From assembly GCA_002403075.1 (NCBI GenBank), contig DHHB01000059.1:1-20074 (forward strand): a stretch of 20,074 nt of DNA, read 5' to 3'. Below, piece by piece: positions 7,377 through 14,075 of the stretch. The notes under the pieces were generated by a model, which was not told where the DNA came from, did not search any database, and was given only the letters and a program-made list of their open reading frames with translations. A program made the translations under genes and the position numbers. This stretch comes from a bacterium UBP1_UBA4783 (lineage in GTDB: Bacteria > Krumholzibacteriota > Krumholzibacteriia > Krumholzibacteriales > Krumholzibacteriaceae). Every line of letters starts with the position of its first letter. The stretch's first letter is position 1.

Positions 7377-8090
7377 TCAGGGCGCGACGATGACGGCGTG
7401 GGGCTTCCCCGTCCCGCGCACCTCGCAGGTCCCGCCGAGCTCGCGCGCCCACCGGGCGGCTATCTCCCGCTCCGCCGGCCGGTGCAGGTCGTCGAGCAGG
7501 ATCACGCAGCCCCCGCCGAGGCGGCCACGCATCGCAGGGAGCATGCCGTAGCGGCCTCCCGGCGTATCTCCCGGCGGACCGTCGCACAGGACGAGGGAGA
7601 ATCGCGCCGGCAGACGCTCGAGCGGCGGATCGTACCACGAAAACGCCCCGTAGTCGCGAAGCGGCGCGTGAACGATCTCGACGCCGCGGATGTCGCGCCG
7701 GCGGATCTCGGCGCGCATGCGCCGCGCCCACCGGCCGTCGTGCTCGAGCGACCAGATCCGTTTCCCCGTGCGTCCGGCGAGAACGCCGAGCAGGATCGTC
7801 GAGAGCCCGGAGCCGCATTCGAGAACGTCGCCGCGCGCGGCGCGCAGCTCCTTGAGGCTCGCGTCGAGATACCCGGGCATCGCCGACATGAGCTCGTTTC
7901 CCCACCCGTGCACGAGGCGGGCGAGCAGCTCCTCCGGCGCCTCGGCGGCGTCCGGGAGGCGCTCGAACTCGTCCATCGCGCGGCGAAAAGCGAAGCCGCG
8001 CCGGACGGCGTCCGCGATCTTGAGGGGATGCAGGGCGCGGACCGCCCGCCCCGCGCGCCGCCTCGCGAGGCGGAATCCGGGACGTCGCAT
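7377..8090 (-). CDS. Class I SAM-dependent methyltransferase
   Basis: 237 residues. An Arg-rich N-terminus (residues 1-40) precedes a Rossmann domain: motif I VLECGSGLST (89-98), the acidic residue in WSLEHD (113-118), and LVLCDGPPG (167-174) as motif IV, then CVILLDD (195-201). The EHD and CDGPPG segments resemble the O-methyltransferase/FkbM-like group whose product is unknown. The substrate is not identifiable. It begins the tight run with the Nudix hydrolase and rlmI-like gene, so its transcript includes them. Upstream GGAAAGGG is a plausible RBS. Confidence 0.8.
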   Translation of the reverse strand: MRRPGFRLARRRAGRAVRALHPLKIADAVRRGFAFRRAMDEFERLPDAAEAPEELLARLVHGWGNELMSAMPGYLDASLKELRAARGDVLECGSGLSTILLGVLAGRTGKRIWSLEHDGRWARRMRAEIRRRDIRGVEIVHAPLRDYGAFSWYDPPLERLPARFSLVLCDGPPGDTPGGRYGMLPAMRGRLGGGCVILLDDLHRPAEREIAARWARELGGTCEVRGTGKPHAVIVAP

Positions 8091-8106
8091 CGAGGAACCC
8101 TTTCCG

Positions 8107-8131
8107 CGCCGCTTCGGCGCCCGAAGCGGCG
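8107..8131 (-). terminator. Perfect 10-bp hairpin between DUF2892 gene and methyltransferase
   Basis: CGCCGCTTCG (8107-8116) and CGAAGCGGCG (8122-8131) pair perfectly with the loop GCGCC. It lies 18 bases downstream of the DUF2892 stop and 17 bases before the methyltransferase start. No U-tract follows on the minus strand. It may attenuate or separate the two gene groups, or be an RNA processing or stabilising structure. Confidence 0.5.
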
Positions 8132-8148
8132 AACGCCGCGGAGCGCCG

Positions 8149-8355
8149 CTACTCCTTCTTTTTCGCCGTCGACATCTTCAAGGGCACGTACAGCGGGCAG
8201 AAGCCGGCGAGCGAGGTGAGGAGCATGATGACGGCGATGATGCCGAGCACGACAGCGGCGGCGCCGGTGAGAACCTTCGCGGCGATCAGGACGGCGATGA
8301 CGAGGAAGACGACGAGACGAACGATTCGATCCGCGGATCCCATATTCTTGACCAC
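8149..8355 (-). CDS. DUF2892 (YgaP-type) small membrane protein, GTG start
   Basis: 68 residues. KNMGSADRIVRLVV is the typical entry of DUF2892 proteins, followed by two helices (residues 11-26 and 32-50) and the conserved GFCPLYVPL (51-59). The tail MSTAKKKE is basic. Proteins of this type are inner-membrane with two helices; the same domain sits C-terminal to rhodanese in YgaP, but no rhodanese is present here. The GTG at 8355 is chosen because GGAGG lies exactly six bases upstream; the ATG at 8343 would be 18 bases away. Function unknown. Confidence 0.8.
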   Translation of the reverse strand: MVKNMGSADRIVRLVVFLVIAVLIAAKVLTGAAAVVLGIIAVIMLLTSLAGFCPLYVPLKMSTAKKKE

Positions 8356-8479
8356 GACGAACCTCCTTCGGCGGTCCGGCGTCCCCATCGAACGAAGAGC
8401 CCGAATCCCATTGTGGAACAGAAGCCCGTCCCGTTCAAGGATCAAATGGACGCCGCTCACATGGACGCCGCGGGCGCGA

Positions 8480-9958
8480 TCACGGCTCACCCGCCGGTCC
8501 GGGCTTGAACGCGCCGCGGGCCGTCCACGCGTTCGCGCGGGCGAACAGTCTCCCCTCCGCCCGCCGCCGGGACAGCGACGTCGAAAACGGCAGCCAGAGG
8601 AGCAGCGCCGCGAGCCGGCCGTACGACCAGGGGAAGAAATCGTGTACCGGCATGAGAAAGACGAGGAAATACGCCGCGCCGAAGAGGATCCACTCCCCCT
8701 CCGTCTCGAGGCGCTTCGCGAGCGCGAGGAACGGCACGGCGAGAAACACGCAGTGATGCGGCCAAGCGATCGGCTGCAGCAGCACCATGAGGACGAACAG
8801 CGCCGGCGCGGCGTTCAGCACCGTCCCCTCCGCTCCGGCCGCGTCCGCGAACGCGCGCCGGGCGCGGTGCGCGAGCGCGGCGGCGATCCCCGCGGCGGCG
8901 ACGACGGCCTTGAGCGGAAAGACGACGAACGGCATGAGCGCGTGCCCGCGATCGAACAGGGCGACGACCGCCTGAACGAGCGAATCGACGGAAAACTGCC
9001 GGTAGCTCGGATAGTCGCGGCTCCAGACGCCCGCCGCGTTCGCGATGAAATCGCGGTACGGGTATACGCCGTTTTCGGCGACGGTCCAACCCGCGATCGC
9101 CGCCGCCGAGATCGCGAACCACGCGAGCCACCGGTAGTCGCGGGCCATGACGAAGGCCGCGACGAGCGCGAGCGGCGAGACCTTGAGGTGCGCCGCGAGC
9201 GCGAGGGCGAGCGCCGAGAGGGCCGCCGACCGGCGGTACAGGAGGAGGGCGGCGAGCATGAGGTTGAGGGTGTGAAAATTGACCTGCACGTAGCCGAGCG
9301 TGCGCGCGACGGGAACGTTCACGAGGAGAAATCCCGCCGTCGCGAGGGACGCGAGGCGGTCCGAGAATCCGTAGCGCCGCATCGTCGCGCGGAGCAGGAA
9401 GAAGAGCGCGAAGAGCGAGAGAAGGTTCAGTATCCACAGGACGTCGAAGACGGCCCGGGTTCCGTGTCGAACGAGCCCGCGCAGCAGCGTGGCCCAGAGG
9501 GGAGGGTAGAGATACCTCGCCGGAAGATGCTCGCCTTTGACGAGGCTCCGCGCCGCGTTCACGTAATCGCCCACGTCGCCGTAGCGCACCCGCTCGCGGA
9601 TGAAGCCGACGTAGAGGAGGCTCACGGCGAGAAAGCACGCCGCCGTGAGGGCGTTTCCTGAGTCGATGCGCCCGAGCGCGAGCAGAACGACGAAGCCGCC
9701 GAGGACGAGCCACGCCGCGGCGGCCGCGTAGAAGGTGAGCGCGATGTCGGAGATCGGCCCTTCCTGGGCGATCGCTCCGAGGGCCGGCGCGCCGCCGAGC
9801 CGATAGGCGAGCGCCGCGACGACGGCCATGGCCGCCGTGAGGGCGCCCCAGACGGCCGCCGCGACCGTCGCCGGACGCATCCGCGCGCCGCACCCGCCGC
9901 CGGCATTGTGGGGATTCGGCTGGATCATAACGACCGCGCGGCGAACGGACGTTTCCAT
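8480..9958 (-). CDS. GT87-like (DUF2029) polytopic glycosyltransferase
   Basis: 492 residues from the ATG at 9958, with about ten to twelve hydrophobic helices. Between helices lie a periplasmic-facing YGDVGDYVNAA (126-136) with the acidic residues expected of polyprenyl-phosphate-sugar transferases, YPPLW (151-155), YVQVNFHTLNL (223-233) matching the GQVN signature region, HLKVSPLAL (257-265) and WSRDYPSYRQFSVDSL (312-327). This order is that of GT87/DUF2029 mannosyl- or related transferases using polyprenyl-phosphate sugars. The acceptor cannot be told. The start is uncertain: a TTG at 9991 overlaps the -10 element, and ATGs at 9928 and 9880 are also in frame; none has a strong Shine-Dalgarno site. 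Separated by 124 bases from the DUF2892 gene. Confidence 0.72.
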   Translation of the reverse strand: METSVRRAVVMIQPNPHNAGGGCGARMRPATVAAAVWGALTAAMAVVAALAYRLGGAPALGAIAQEGPISDIALTFYAAAAAWLVLGGFVVLLALGRIDSGNALTAACFLAVSLLYVGFIRERVRYGDVGDYVNAARSLVKGEHLPARYLYPPLWATLLRGLVRHGTRAVFDVLWILNLLSLFALFFLLRATMRRYGFSDRLASLATAGFLLVNVPVARTLGYVQVNFHTLNLMLAALLLYRRSAALSALALALAAHLKVSPLALVAAFVMARDYRWLAWFAISAAAIAGWTVAENGVYPYRDFIANAAGVWSRDYPSYRQFSVDSLVQAVVALFDRGHALMPFVVFPLKAVVAAAGIAAALAHRARRAFADAAGAEGTVLNAAPALFVLMVLLQPIAWPHHCVFLAVPFLALAKRLETEGEWILFGAAYFLVFLMPVHDFFPWSYGRLAALLLWLPFSTSLSRRRAEGRLFARANAWTARGAFKPGPAGEP

Positions 9959-9982
9959 CAGATCCGTCGCCCCGCGGTCTCC

Positions 9983-10012
9983 AGTATACAACGGATGCGC
10001 GCGCCCTGTCGC
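9983..10012 (-). promoter_or_regulatory. Candidate promoter for the GT87-like gene
   Basis: On the minus strand GCGACA (10012-10007) and TATACT (9988-9983) are 18 bases apart, four and five matches to consensus. The predicted start of transcription near 9976 is 18 bases upstream of the ATG at 9958. An imperfect dyad CGCGCCG/CGGCGCG (10010-10032) overlaps the -35 and could be an operator or a terminator stem for the gene at 10108. Confidence 0.45.
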
Positions 10013-10107
10013 GCCGTTTGTCCGCCGGCGCGTTTACGAAGGGGTTGCAGCGATCGTTCGGCGCGCCCGATGGGCCGCTCCTCGCCGCTCCCGGTCGCCC
10101 GGCCCGC

Positions 10108-10497
10108 TCACGCGGTCTGAACGGGTCGCGGCGGAGCGAAGAGCCGCTCGGTATCGTCGTGCACGAGCGCCCATATGCAATAGATGCCGAGCGCCGTGCC
10201 GATGGGGACGTTGAAGAGGTCGAGCACCGAGAGCACCATGGTGAGATACCGCGCCCAGTTCTTGCGCTTCAGCACGCCGACGCCTCCGACGACGCAGAGC
10301 GCCGACAACGCGAACACGACGATTGCGATCGGCACGCCGATGGTCGAGAGCACGGCGAGCGCCTCCTCGTCCCCGTCGAGCTCGTACGCGAGGACACCGA
10401 CGCCGACCGTGAACAAGAGCACGAGAGCGGCGATGAAAATCCCGAATATGCCGTACCCGATGCGAAGGACGCCGACGGCCGTGATATGCTTGTGCAT
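10108..10497 (-). CDS. Four-helix membrane protein of unknown function
   Basis: 129 residues with four predicted membrane helices: about 7-37 (VGVLRIGYGIFGIFIAALVL, then FTVGVGVLAY, possibly one long or two helices), 53-75, and 84-114. The loop at 40-46 (LDGDEEA) is acidic; the motif KRKNWARYLTMVLSVLDLFN (77-96) with NVPIGTALGIYCIW resembles a family of four-TM proteins common in Acidobacteria, Planctomycetes and related phyla, but I cannot name a domain. The tail PPRPVQTA is soluble. The start at 10497 is supported by a GGAAGG stretch about nine bases upstream; the longer frame start at 10554 is less likely. It may not be co-transcribed with the GT87-like gene (149-base gap). Confidence 0.7.
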   Translation of the reverse strand: MHKHITAVGVLRIGYGIFGIFIAALVLLFTVGVGVLAYELDGDEEALAVLSTIGVPIAIVVFALSALCVVGGVGVLKRKNWARYLTMVLSVLDLFNVPIGTALGIYCIWALVHDDTERLFAPPRPVQTA

Positions 10498-10609
10498 GGC
10501 CTTGCACCTTCCTTTCCTTTCCATAATGACGGAAGCATCGCCTCTTTGTTTCATCTACAGCGGCCCCCCGGCTTTCATTCGGGCCCGGACCCGACGCTCG
10601 ACCTCGCCG

Positions 10610-10642
10610 AAAAAACCCCCGCCTCGGGCGAAACCGCGGGGG
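10610..10642 (-). terminator. Orphan rho-independent terminator, minus strand
   Basis: On the minus strand CCCCCGC (10642-10636) and GCGGGGG (10622-10616) pair with a 13-base loop, followed by TTTTTT (10615-10610). The stem is convincing but no minus-strand gene ends here: upstream on that strand is only the opposite strand of the repeat protein gene. It may block antisense transcription into the gene at 10497. Confidence 0.7.
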
Positions 10643-10653
10643 CCGGGACGGCG

Positions 10654-10659
10654 TATAGT
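10654..10659 (+). promoter_or_regulatory. Candidate -10 element for the repeat protein gene
   Basis: TATAGT (five of six consensus) sits 42 bases before the ATG at 10702. The expected -35 position (around 10631-10636) falls in the loop and stem of the orphan terminator and does not match consensus, so another sigma factor or activator is possible. Confidence 0.35.
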
Positions 10660-10701
10660 ATGAAGGATCTCATTCCCCTTAGCGTACGGAGGTGCCCGAA
10701 T

Positions 10702-11916
10702 ATGAAATCGCTCACGGCGTGTATCTTCCTCTCGTTGCTCGCCTTCCTTCTTCCCGCGGTTGCTCGTGCCGGCTCGACCGGGCGCATCCACGGCACGATC
10801 ACGACCGTGGACGGCGACACGTACGAGGGGCTTATCCGCTGGGACAAGAACGAAGCCTCATGGTTCGATATCCTGAACGGCAACAAGGAGATCCGGGACG
10901 GTCACCGGATCCGCAGGCACGAGAGGATCAGGGTGTTCGGCATCACGATCGGGGAGCGCACGAGCTCGGGGGACATCGGCTCGGCGCAATCGGGGCTCTG
11001 TTTCGGACACATCAAAAGCCTTGAACCCGCGGGCCGCGACGAGGCCCGTCTCGTCCTCAAATCGGGACAGAAGATCGTTCTCGAAGGCGGCTCCTCCGAT
11101 ATCGGCGCCGGTATCCGCGAAATCGTCATCGAGGACGTCAAGGAAGGTGAAATCTCGCTCGACTGGGAGGACATAGAGCGCATCGAGTTCTCCCAGGGCG
11201 CGGCGACGCTCGCGTCGCAGTTCGGGGAGCGTCTGTACGGCACCCTGAAAACGCGGCGCGGCGACGAGTTCACGGGCTGGGTGAGCTGGGACGCCGACGA
11301 GCTCTTCTCGGAGGATATCCTGAACGGAGAGGAGGGCCGGCGGGAGCGAAAGATGCGTTTCAGCAAGCTCGCTTCGATCGAACGCCGCAGCTCCTCGAGC
11401 GCGGTCCTCGCTCTCGCGAGCGGCGGCGAGATGGTGCTCGACGGCACGAACGACGTCGACAAGGGAAACCGCGGCATCGCGGTCTTCGATCCCTCCTTCG
11501 GCCAGGTGGAGGTCGACTGGAGCGAATTCGACAGGCTCGATTTCCAGACGCCGCCGGCGCCGCCCGCGTACGCGGATTTCGACGGCGGCCGCCCGCTCCA
11601 GGGCGCGGTGTTCACGAAGAACGGGGAACGTCACCCCGGCACGATCCGGTGGGACGACGACGAGACGCATACGTGGGAGATCCTCGACGGCGAAAGCCGA
11701 GGCGCCGATTTCGACGTCGTGTTCGGCGCGATCAAGGAGATCAAGCGGCAGGGCTTTCGCAGCGCCGTCGTCATGACGTGGAGCGGCCGGACCCTGCGGC
11801 TCGACGGATCGAACGACGTCGACAGCGGCAACCGCGGCATCTACGTCGAATCGCCGGACGGAAAGGAAACGAAGATCGAGTGGGATGAATTCGACCGCGT
11901 CGAATTCACTCGATAG
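10702..11916 (+). CDS. Exported protein of three tandem ~105-135-residue repeats, unknown function
   Basis: 404 residues. Residues 1-23 (MKSLTACIFLSLLAFLLPAV, ARA) form a Sec signal peptide. The rest is three copies of one unit, starting near residues 28, 177 and 297. Each has a short strand pair with a tryptophan (GLIRWDKNEASWFDILNG; GWVSWDADELFSEDILNG; GTIRWDDDETHTWEILDG), then a segment ending near residues 163, 281 and 402 with LEGGSSDIGAGIREI or LDGTNDVDKGNRGI or LDGSNDVDSGNRGI, and WEDIERIEF or WSEFDRLDF or WDEFDRVEF. The first copy is longest. The pattern suggests beta-rich domains, with acidic NDVD turns that might bind calcium; that is speculation. The RBS GGAGG is seven bases upstream. 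A longer upstream frame from 10018 is a read-through with no signal peptide. No known family recognised. Confidence 0.85.
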   Translation: MKSLTACIFLSLLAFLLPAVARAGSTGRIHGTITTVDGDTYEGLIRWDKNEASWFDILNGNKEIRDGHRIRRHERIRVFGITIGERTSSGDIGSAQSGLCFGHIKSLEPAGRDEARLVLKSGQKIVLEGGSSDIGAGIREIVIEDVKEGEISLDWEDIERIEFSQGAATLASQFGERLYGTLKTRRGDEFTGWVSWDADELFSEDILNGEEGRRERKMRFSKLASIERRSSSSAVLALASGGEMVLDGTNDVDKGNRGIAVFDPSFGQVEVDWSEFDRLDFQTPPAPPAYADFDGGRPLQGAVFTKNGERHPGTIRWDDDETHTWEILDGESRGADFDVVFGAIKEIKRQGFRSAVVMTWSGRTLRLDGSNDVDSGNRGIYVESPDGKETKIEWDEFDRVEFTR

Positions 11917-11957
11917 CTCTCCGTCGCGAGGCGCGCCGCGTCCCGCGACGCACGAAT

Positions 11958-12025
11958 CGGGAAGGGCGGATTGCCCATCAGTTCGGGCACCCCAAGCGAT
12001 CCGCTCTTCCCGTTTGTTATTTTTT
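11958..12025 (+). terminator. Strong rho-independent terminator of the repeat protein gene
   Basis: CGGGAAGGGCGGAT (11958-11971) pairs with ATCCGCTCTTCCCG (11999-12012) with one G-U pair in 14, and an inner stem TGCCC/GGGCA (11972-11989) fits in the loop. TTTGTTATTTTTT follows. The T-run contains the TAA stop (12017-12019, minus strand) of the convergent gene. Confidence 0.9.
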
Positions 12026-12316
12026 GCGCGAAAACAGCCTCTCGAAGCCGGGATAGGCCGCGAGCGGAATGATCTCGAACTCGATCAGGCGCTCCCGCGC
12101 GAGCGGGAGCGTGGCGAGGGCGGCGCGGGCCTGCTCGACGCCGTCGGCCTCGAGAACGAGCACGGCCTCCCGCCGGTCGGGGCGGAAATACAGCTCGCGG
12201 ATGACGCCGTCCTGATACAGCGTCCAGGCGCGCGCGGCTTCCTCTTCGAGGATGCGCTGCGTGAAGGCGTCCGGAGAGGCCCCCGGCAGCTCTTTCTCGA
12301 TCGCGAGTATCTTCAT
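12017..12316 (-). CDS. Muconolactone-isomerase-like alpha/beta barrel protein
   Basis: 99 residues. MKILAIEKEL, RAWTLYQDGVIRELYFRPDRREAV (split at 30-53), VLVLEADGVEQARAALATLP and LIEFEIIPLAAYPGFERLF follow the ferredoxin-like dimeric barrel pattern of the muconolactone delta-isomerase/YciI superfamily. Members bind or isomerise small acids, but many are uncharacterised, and the ending IPLxPYPGFxRLF is typical of the uncharacterised group. No aromatic-degradation genes are nearby, so the enzymatic role is doubtful. RBS GGAGA precedes the ATG at 12316. It follows the DUF2378-like gene by 43 bases on the same strand. Confidence 0.65.
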   Translation of the reverse strand: MKILAIEKELPGASPDAFTQRILEEEAARAWTLYQDGVIRELYFRPDRREAVLVLEADGVEQARAALATLPLARERLIEFEIIPLAAYPGFERLFSRKK

Positions 12317-12359
12317 TGATCTCCGTCTATCGCCCCCGCCGCCCGAGCGGCGCGGGGCG

Positions 12360-12917
12360 TCATTCGGTCCACGTGACGCGGTACCGGCAACAGGAGCCGC
12401 CTCGCGCGCGGCATTCCTCCTCGACGATCTCGACGCCGCGGGCGCCGCACATCCGGAGCGCCTCCTTGTACCACCCGATCACGGTGAGACAATCCGGCAC
12501 CGAGAAGGTCTTCGCCTCGTGCGTCGTCAGCACGCCGGACGCGGGGCCGGTCCGCTCGTACTCCCGCCGTCCGGTGTCGTAATAGAACTTGTAGATCACG
12601 TCCGCCTTTTCGAGAAACGCCTGCGGGTCGCCGGGCGTGAGAAAGGATTTGTGCACCTTCCCGAGGCTCCGCCTCGCCGACTTCGCGCCGATATCCTCGA
12701 AGAGCTTCTGATCCCCTCCGCCGAGAAGGTCGACGATCGCCTTGTCCAGCCGCTCCCCGATCTCGAAGGGATACCATCTGGCCGTGAGGATGAGATCGCC
12801 GAGCTTCGCTCTGTCGTCATCGGGCAGCTTCGCGAGCACGCGATTCCACTCCTCTTCCCCGAAGTTGTCGACGACGAACTCCTTGCGAGACTGCAGAATG
12901 AGCCCCTTGATCTCCAT
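12360..12917 (-). CDS. DUF2378 / V4R-like protein (TIGR02265-like)
   Basis: 185 residues. Several segments match what I know of the myxobacterial DUF2378 family: MEIKGLILQSRKEFV at the start, RWYPFEIGERLDKAIV (48-63), GKVHKSFLTPGDPQAFLE (86-103), IYKFYYDTGRREYERTGP (108-125), PDCLTVIGWYKEALRMCG (141-158) and the end ECRARGGSCCRYRVTW (168-183). The last part looks like the V4R domain end with its cysteine cluster (Cys169, Cys176, Cys177), which in other proteins binds metal, small ligands or hydrocarbons. The DUF2378 family is expanded in Myxococcales and of unknown function. RBS GAGGAAGG lies eight bases upstream of the ATG. Ligand and partner unknown. Confidence 0.75.
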   Translation of the reverse strand: MEIKGLILQSRKEFVVDNFGEEEWNRVLAKLPDDDRAKLGDLILTARWYPFEIGERLDKAIVDLLGGGDQKLFEDIGAKSARRSLGKVHKSFLTPGDPQAFLEKADVIYKFYYDTGRREYERTGPASGVLTTHEAKTFSVPDCLTVIGWYKEALRMCGARGVEIVEEECRARGGSCCRYRVTWTE

Positions 12918-12953
12918 TCCGAGAACCTTCCTCTCTCGTTGCGCGGCGCCGCA

Positions 12954-12982
12954 CCGCGGCGATGATGCGCCGATCGCCGCGG
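12954..12982 (-). terminator. Perfect 10-bp hairpin before the DUF2378-like gene
   Basis: CCGCGGCGAT (12954-12963) pairs perfectly with ATCGCCGCGG (12973-12982) around a nine-base loop. It lies in the 118-base gap after the DsrE-like gene, on the same strand. No U-tract follows on either strand. Terminator, operator or mRNA-stabilising role is open. Confidence 0.45.
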
Positions 12983-13035
12983 GATTGCAAGCACGGAAGC
13001 CGCGGCCTCATCGAAACCGGGGGGACGCGAGCTTT

Positions 13036-13368
13036 CTACGGGCGGATGATCCGGTCCGCGGTCGCCATGACCTGAACCGTCTGATCCATGGTGCCCACTT
13101 CTCCGAGGAGGAGCTTTCCACGCAATCCGAGATGGTCGAGGCAGGTGCCGCACGTGGCGACGCGCGCTCCTTTCCGTTCGAGGAGTCGCAGGCTCTCGAC
13201 GACGGGGCTGCCCTCCGTCGTCAGGAGAACGCCGGAGTTCACGCAGCCGACGAGATCGATATTCACGTCCGACCGCGCGAGCTTCTCGAGAAACAGCGCG
13301 AGGAGCTTCCGTCCGAGCTCCGGCTCTCCGTCGCCCATCCGGTCGGAGTTGAGATAGAGCACGGTCAT
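13036..13368 (-). CDS. Stand-alone YedF C-terminal (DsrE-like) domain protein
   Basis: 110 residues. It matches the C-terminal half of the selenium-metabolism protein YedF: VLYLNSDRMGDG, LGRKLLALFLEKL, GCVNSGVLLTTEGSPVVESL and KGARVATCGTCLDHLGL, then LLLGEVGTMDQTVQVMATADRII. The CGTC pair (Cys73, Cys76) is intact. YedF has a TusA-like N-terminal sulfur carrier domain before this part; here it is absent and the frame begins directly at the DsrE-like domain. No TusA, selA, selB or selD is in the window, so a selenium role cannot be assumed; a sulfur-relay or redox function is possible. The start at 13368 is supported by AAGGAG six bases upstream; the frame's upstream extension to 13389 has no RBS. 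Confidence 0.82.
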   Translation of the reverse strand: MTVLYLNSDRMGDGEPELGRKLLALFLEKLARSDVNIDLVGCVNSGVLLTTEGSPVVESLRLLERKGARVATCGTCLDHLGLRGKLLLGEVGTMDQTVQVMATADRIIRP

Positions 13369-13406
13369 CGAGATCTCCTTTCGAGACACGATCGGCGCCG
13401 AAACGT

Positions 13407-13412
13407 ATCATA
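13407..13412 (-). promoter_or_regulatory. Candidate -10 element for the DsrE-like gene
   Basis: TATGAT (minus strand 13412-13407) is five of six matches to consensus, 38 bases before the ATG at 13368. No good -35 is seen at 16-18 bases upstream, where the sequence reads TTCCTT. Confidence 0.35.
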
Positions 13413-13436
13413 TTCGAGCTGAGACGCGCAAGGAAT

Positions 13437-13457
13437 CGGCATCGCCGAAAGATGCCG
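13437..13457 (-). terminator. Hairpin downstream of the rluE-like gene
   Basis: CGGCATC (13437-13443) and GATGCCG (13451-13457) pair perfectly around a seven-base loop. On the minus strand it is followed by ATTCCTTGCG, only mildly T-rich. It lies 55 bases past the pseudouridine synthase stop and would end the 16622-13512 gene run. Confidence 0.5.
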
Positions 13458-13511
13458 CGGCCGCCGCGCGTCGCATCCGCCTCCTCGCCGCCGCCCGGGT
13501 CGTCGCTTCGA

Positions 13512-14075
13512 TCACGCACCGGGAACATGCCCGAGCAGATCGGATACCTCGGCTTCGCGGAATCCGCCGGGGGCGAGATCGCCCAGCGTCCATGGGCCGA
13601 CGGCGGCCCTGATGAGCCGGAGCGTCGGGTGGCCGACGGCCGCCGTCATGCGGCGCACCTGACGGTTCCGCCCCTCGATGATCGTGAGCGCGATCCACGA
13701 CGCCGGTATCTTCGCCCGGCGGCGGATCGGCGGCGTCCGCTCCCACACGTCCGGCGGATCGATCGATTCGACGGCGGCGGGAAGGGTCATGCCGTCCGCG
13801 AGGCGCACCCCCCGCCGGAGCCGGTCGAGCGCCGCGTCGTCGGGAGTCCCCTCGACCTGGACGAGGTATCGTTTCGCGAGCTTGCGGCGCGGATCGGTGA
13901 TGAGGTGCTGCGCCCAGCCCCGGTCGGTGAGGATCACGAGCCCCTCGCTGTCGTAATCGAGCCGGCCGGCCGGATAGACCCCCGGAACCGAGATGTAATC
14001 GGCGAGCGTGATCTTGCCGCCGCTCGGACTGAACTGGCAGAGAACACGGTACGGCTTGTTGAAGAGAACGATCAT
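13512..14075 (-). CDS. rluE: RluE-type 23S rRNA pseudouridine synthase
   Basis: 187 residues, the usual length for the RluE/RsuA subgroup without an N-terminal S4 domain. MIVLFNKPYRVLCQFSP and VYPAGRLDYDSEGLVILTDRG (33-53) carry the catalytic aspartate (Asp40) in the GRLDxxSEGL motif; KRYLVQVEG (68-76), EGRNRQVRRM (134-143) and VGHPTLRLIRAAVGPW (147-162) complete the fold. E. coli RluE makes pseudouridine 2457 of 23S rRNA; the same target is inferred. The start ATG overlaps the TGA of the alcohol dehydrogenase (ATGA), so it is the last gene of a coupled operon. A longer frame through the opposite-phase upstream region is a shadow. Confidence 0.88.
   Translation of the reverse strand: MIVLFNKPYRVLCQFSPSGGKITLADYISVPGVYPAGRLDYDSEGLVILTDRGWAQHLITDPRRKLAKRYLVQVEGTPDDAALDRLRRGVRLADGMTLPAAVESIDPPDVWERTPPIRRRAKIPASWIALTIIEGRNRQVRRMTAAVGHPTLRLIRAAVGPWTLGDLAPGGFREAEVSDLLGHVPGA

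Noticed and set aside
8446..8470. Two direct copies of ATGGACGCCG with a 15-base period
   Set aside because: Only two short copies in a noncoding gap; not enough for a repeat array or CRISPR.
9959..9991. TTG start at 9991 for the GT87-like gene
   Set aside because: The codon is part of TTGTATACT, the likely -10 element; the additional residues add nothing family-like.
10018..10701. Upstream extension of the three-repeat protein frame
   Set aside because: The extension crosses the orphan terminator, opposes the membrane protein gene at 10108-10497, and is low-complexity. The ATG at 10702 has a GGAGG and a signal peptide.
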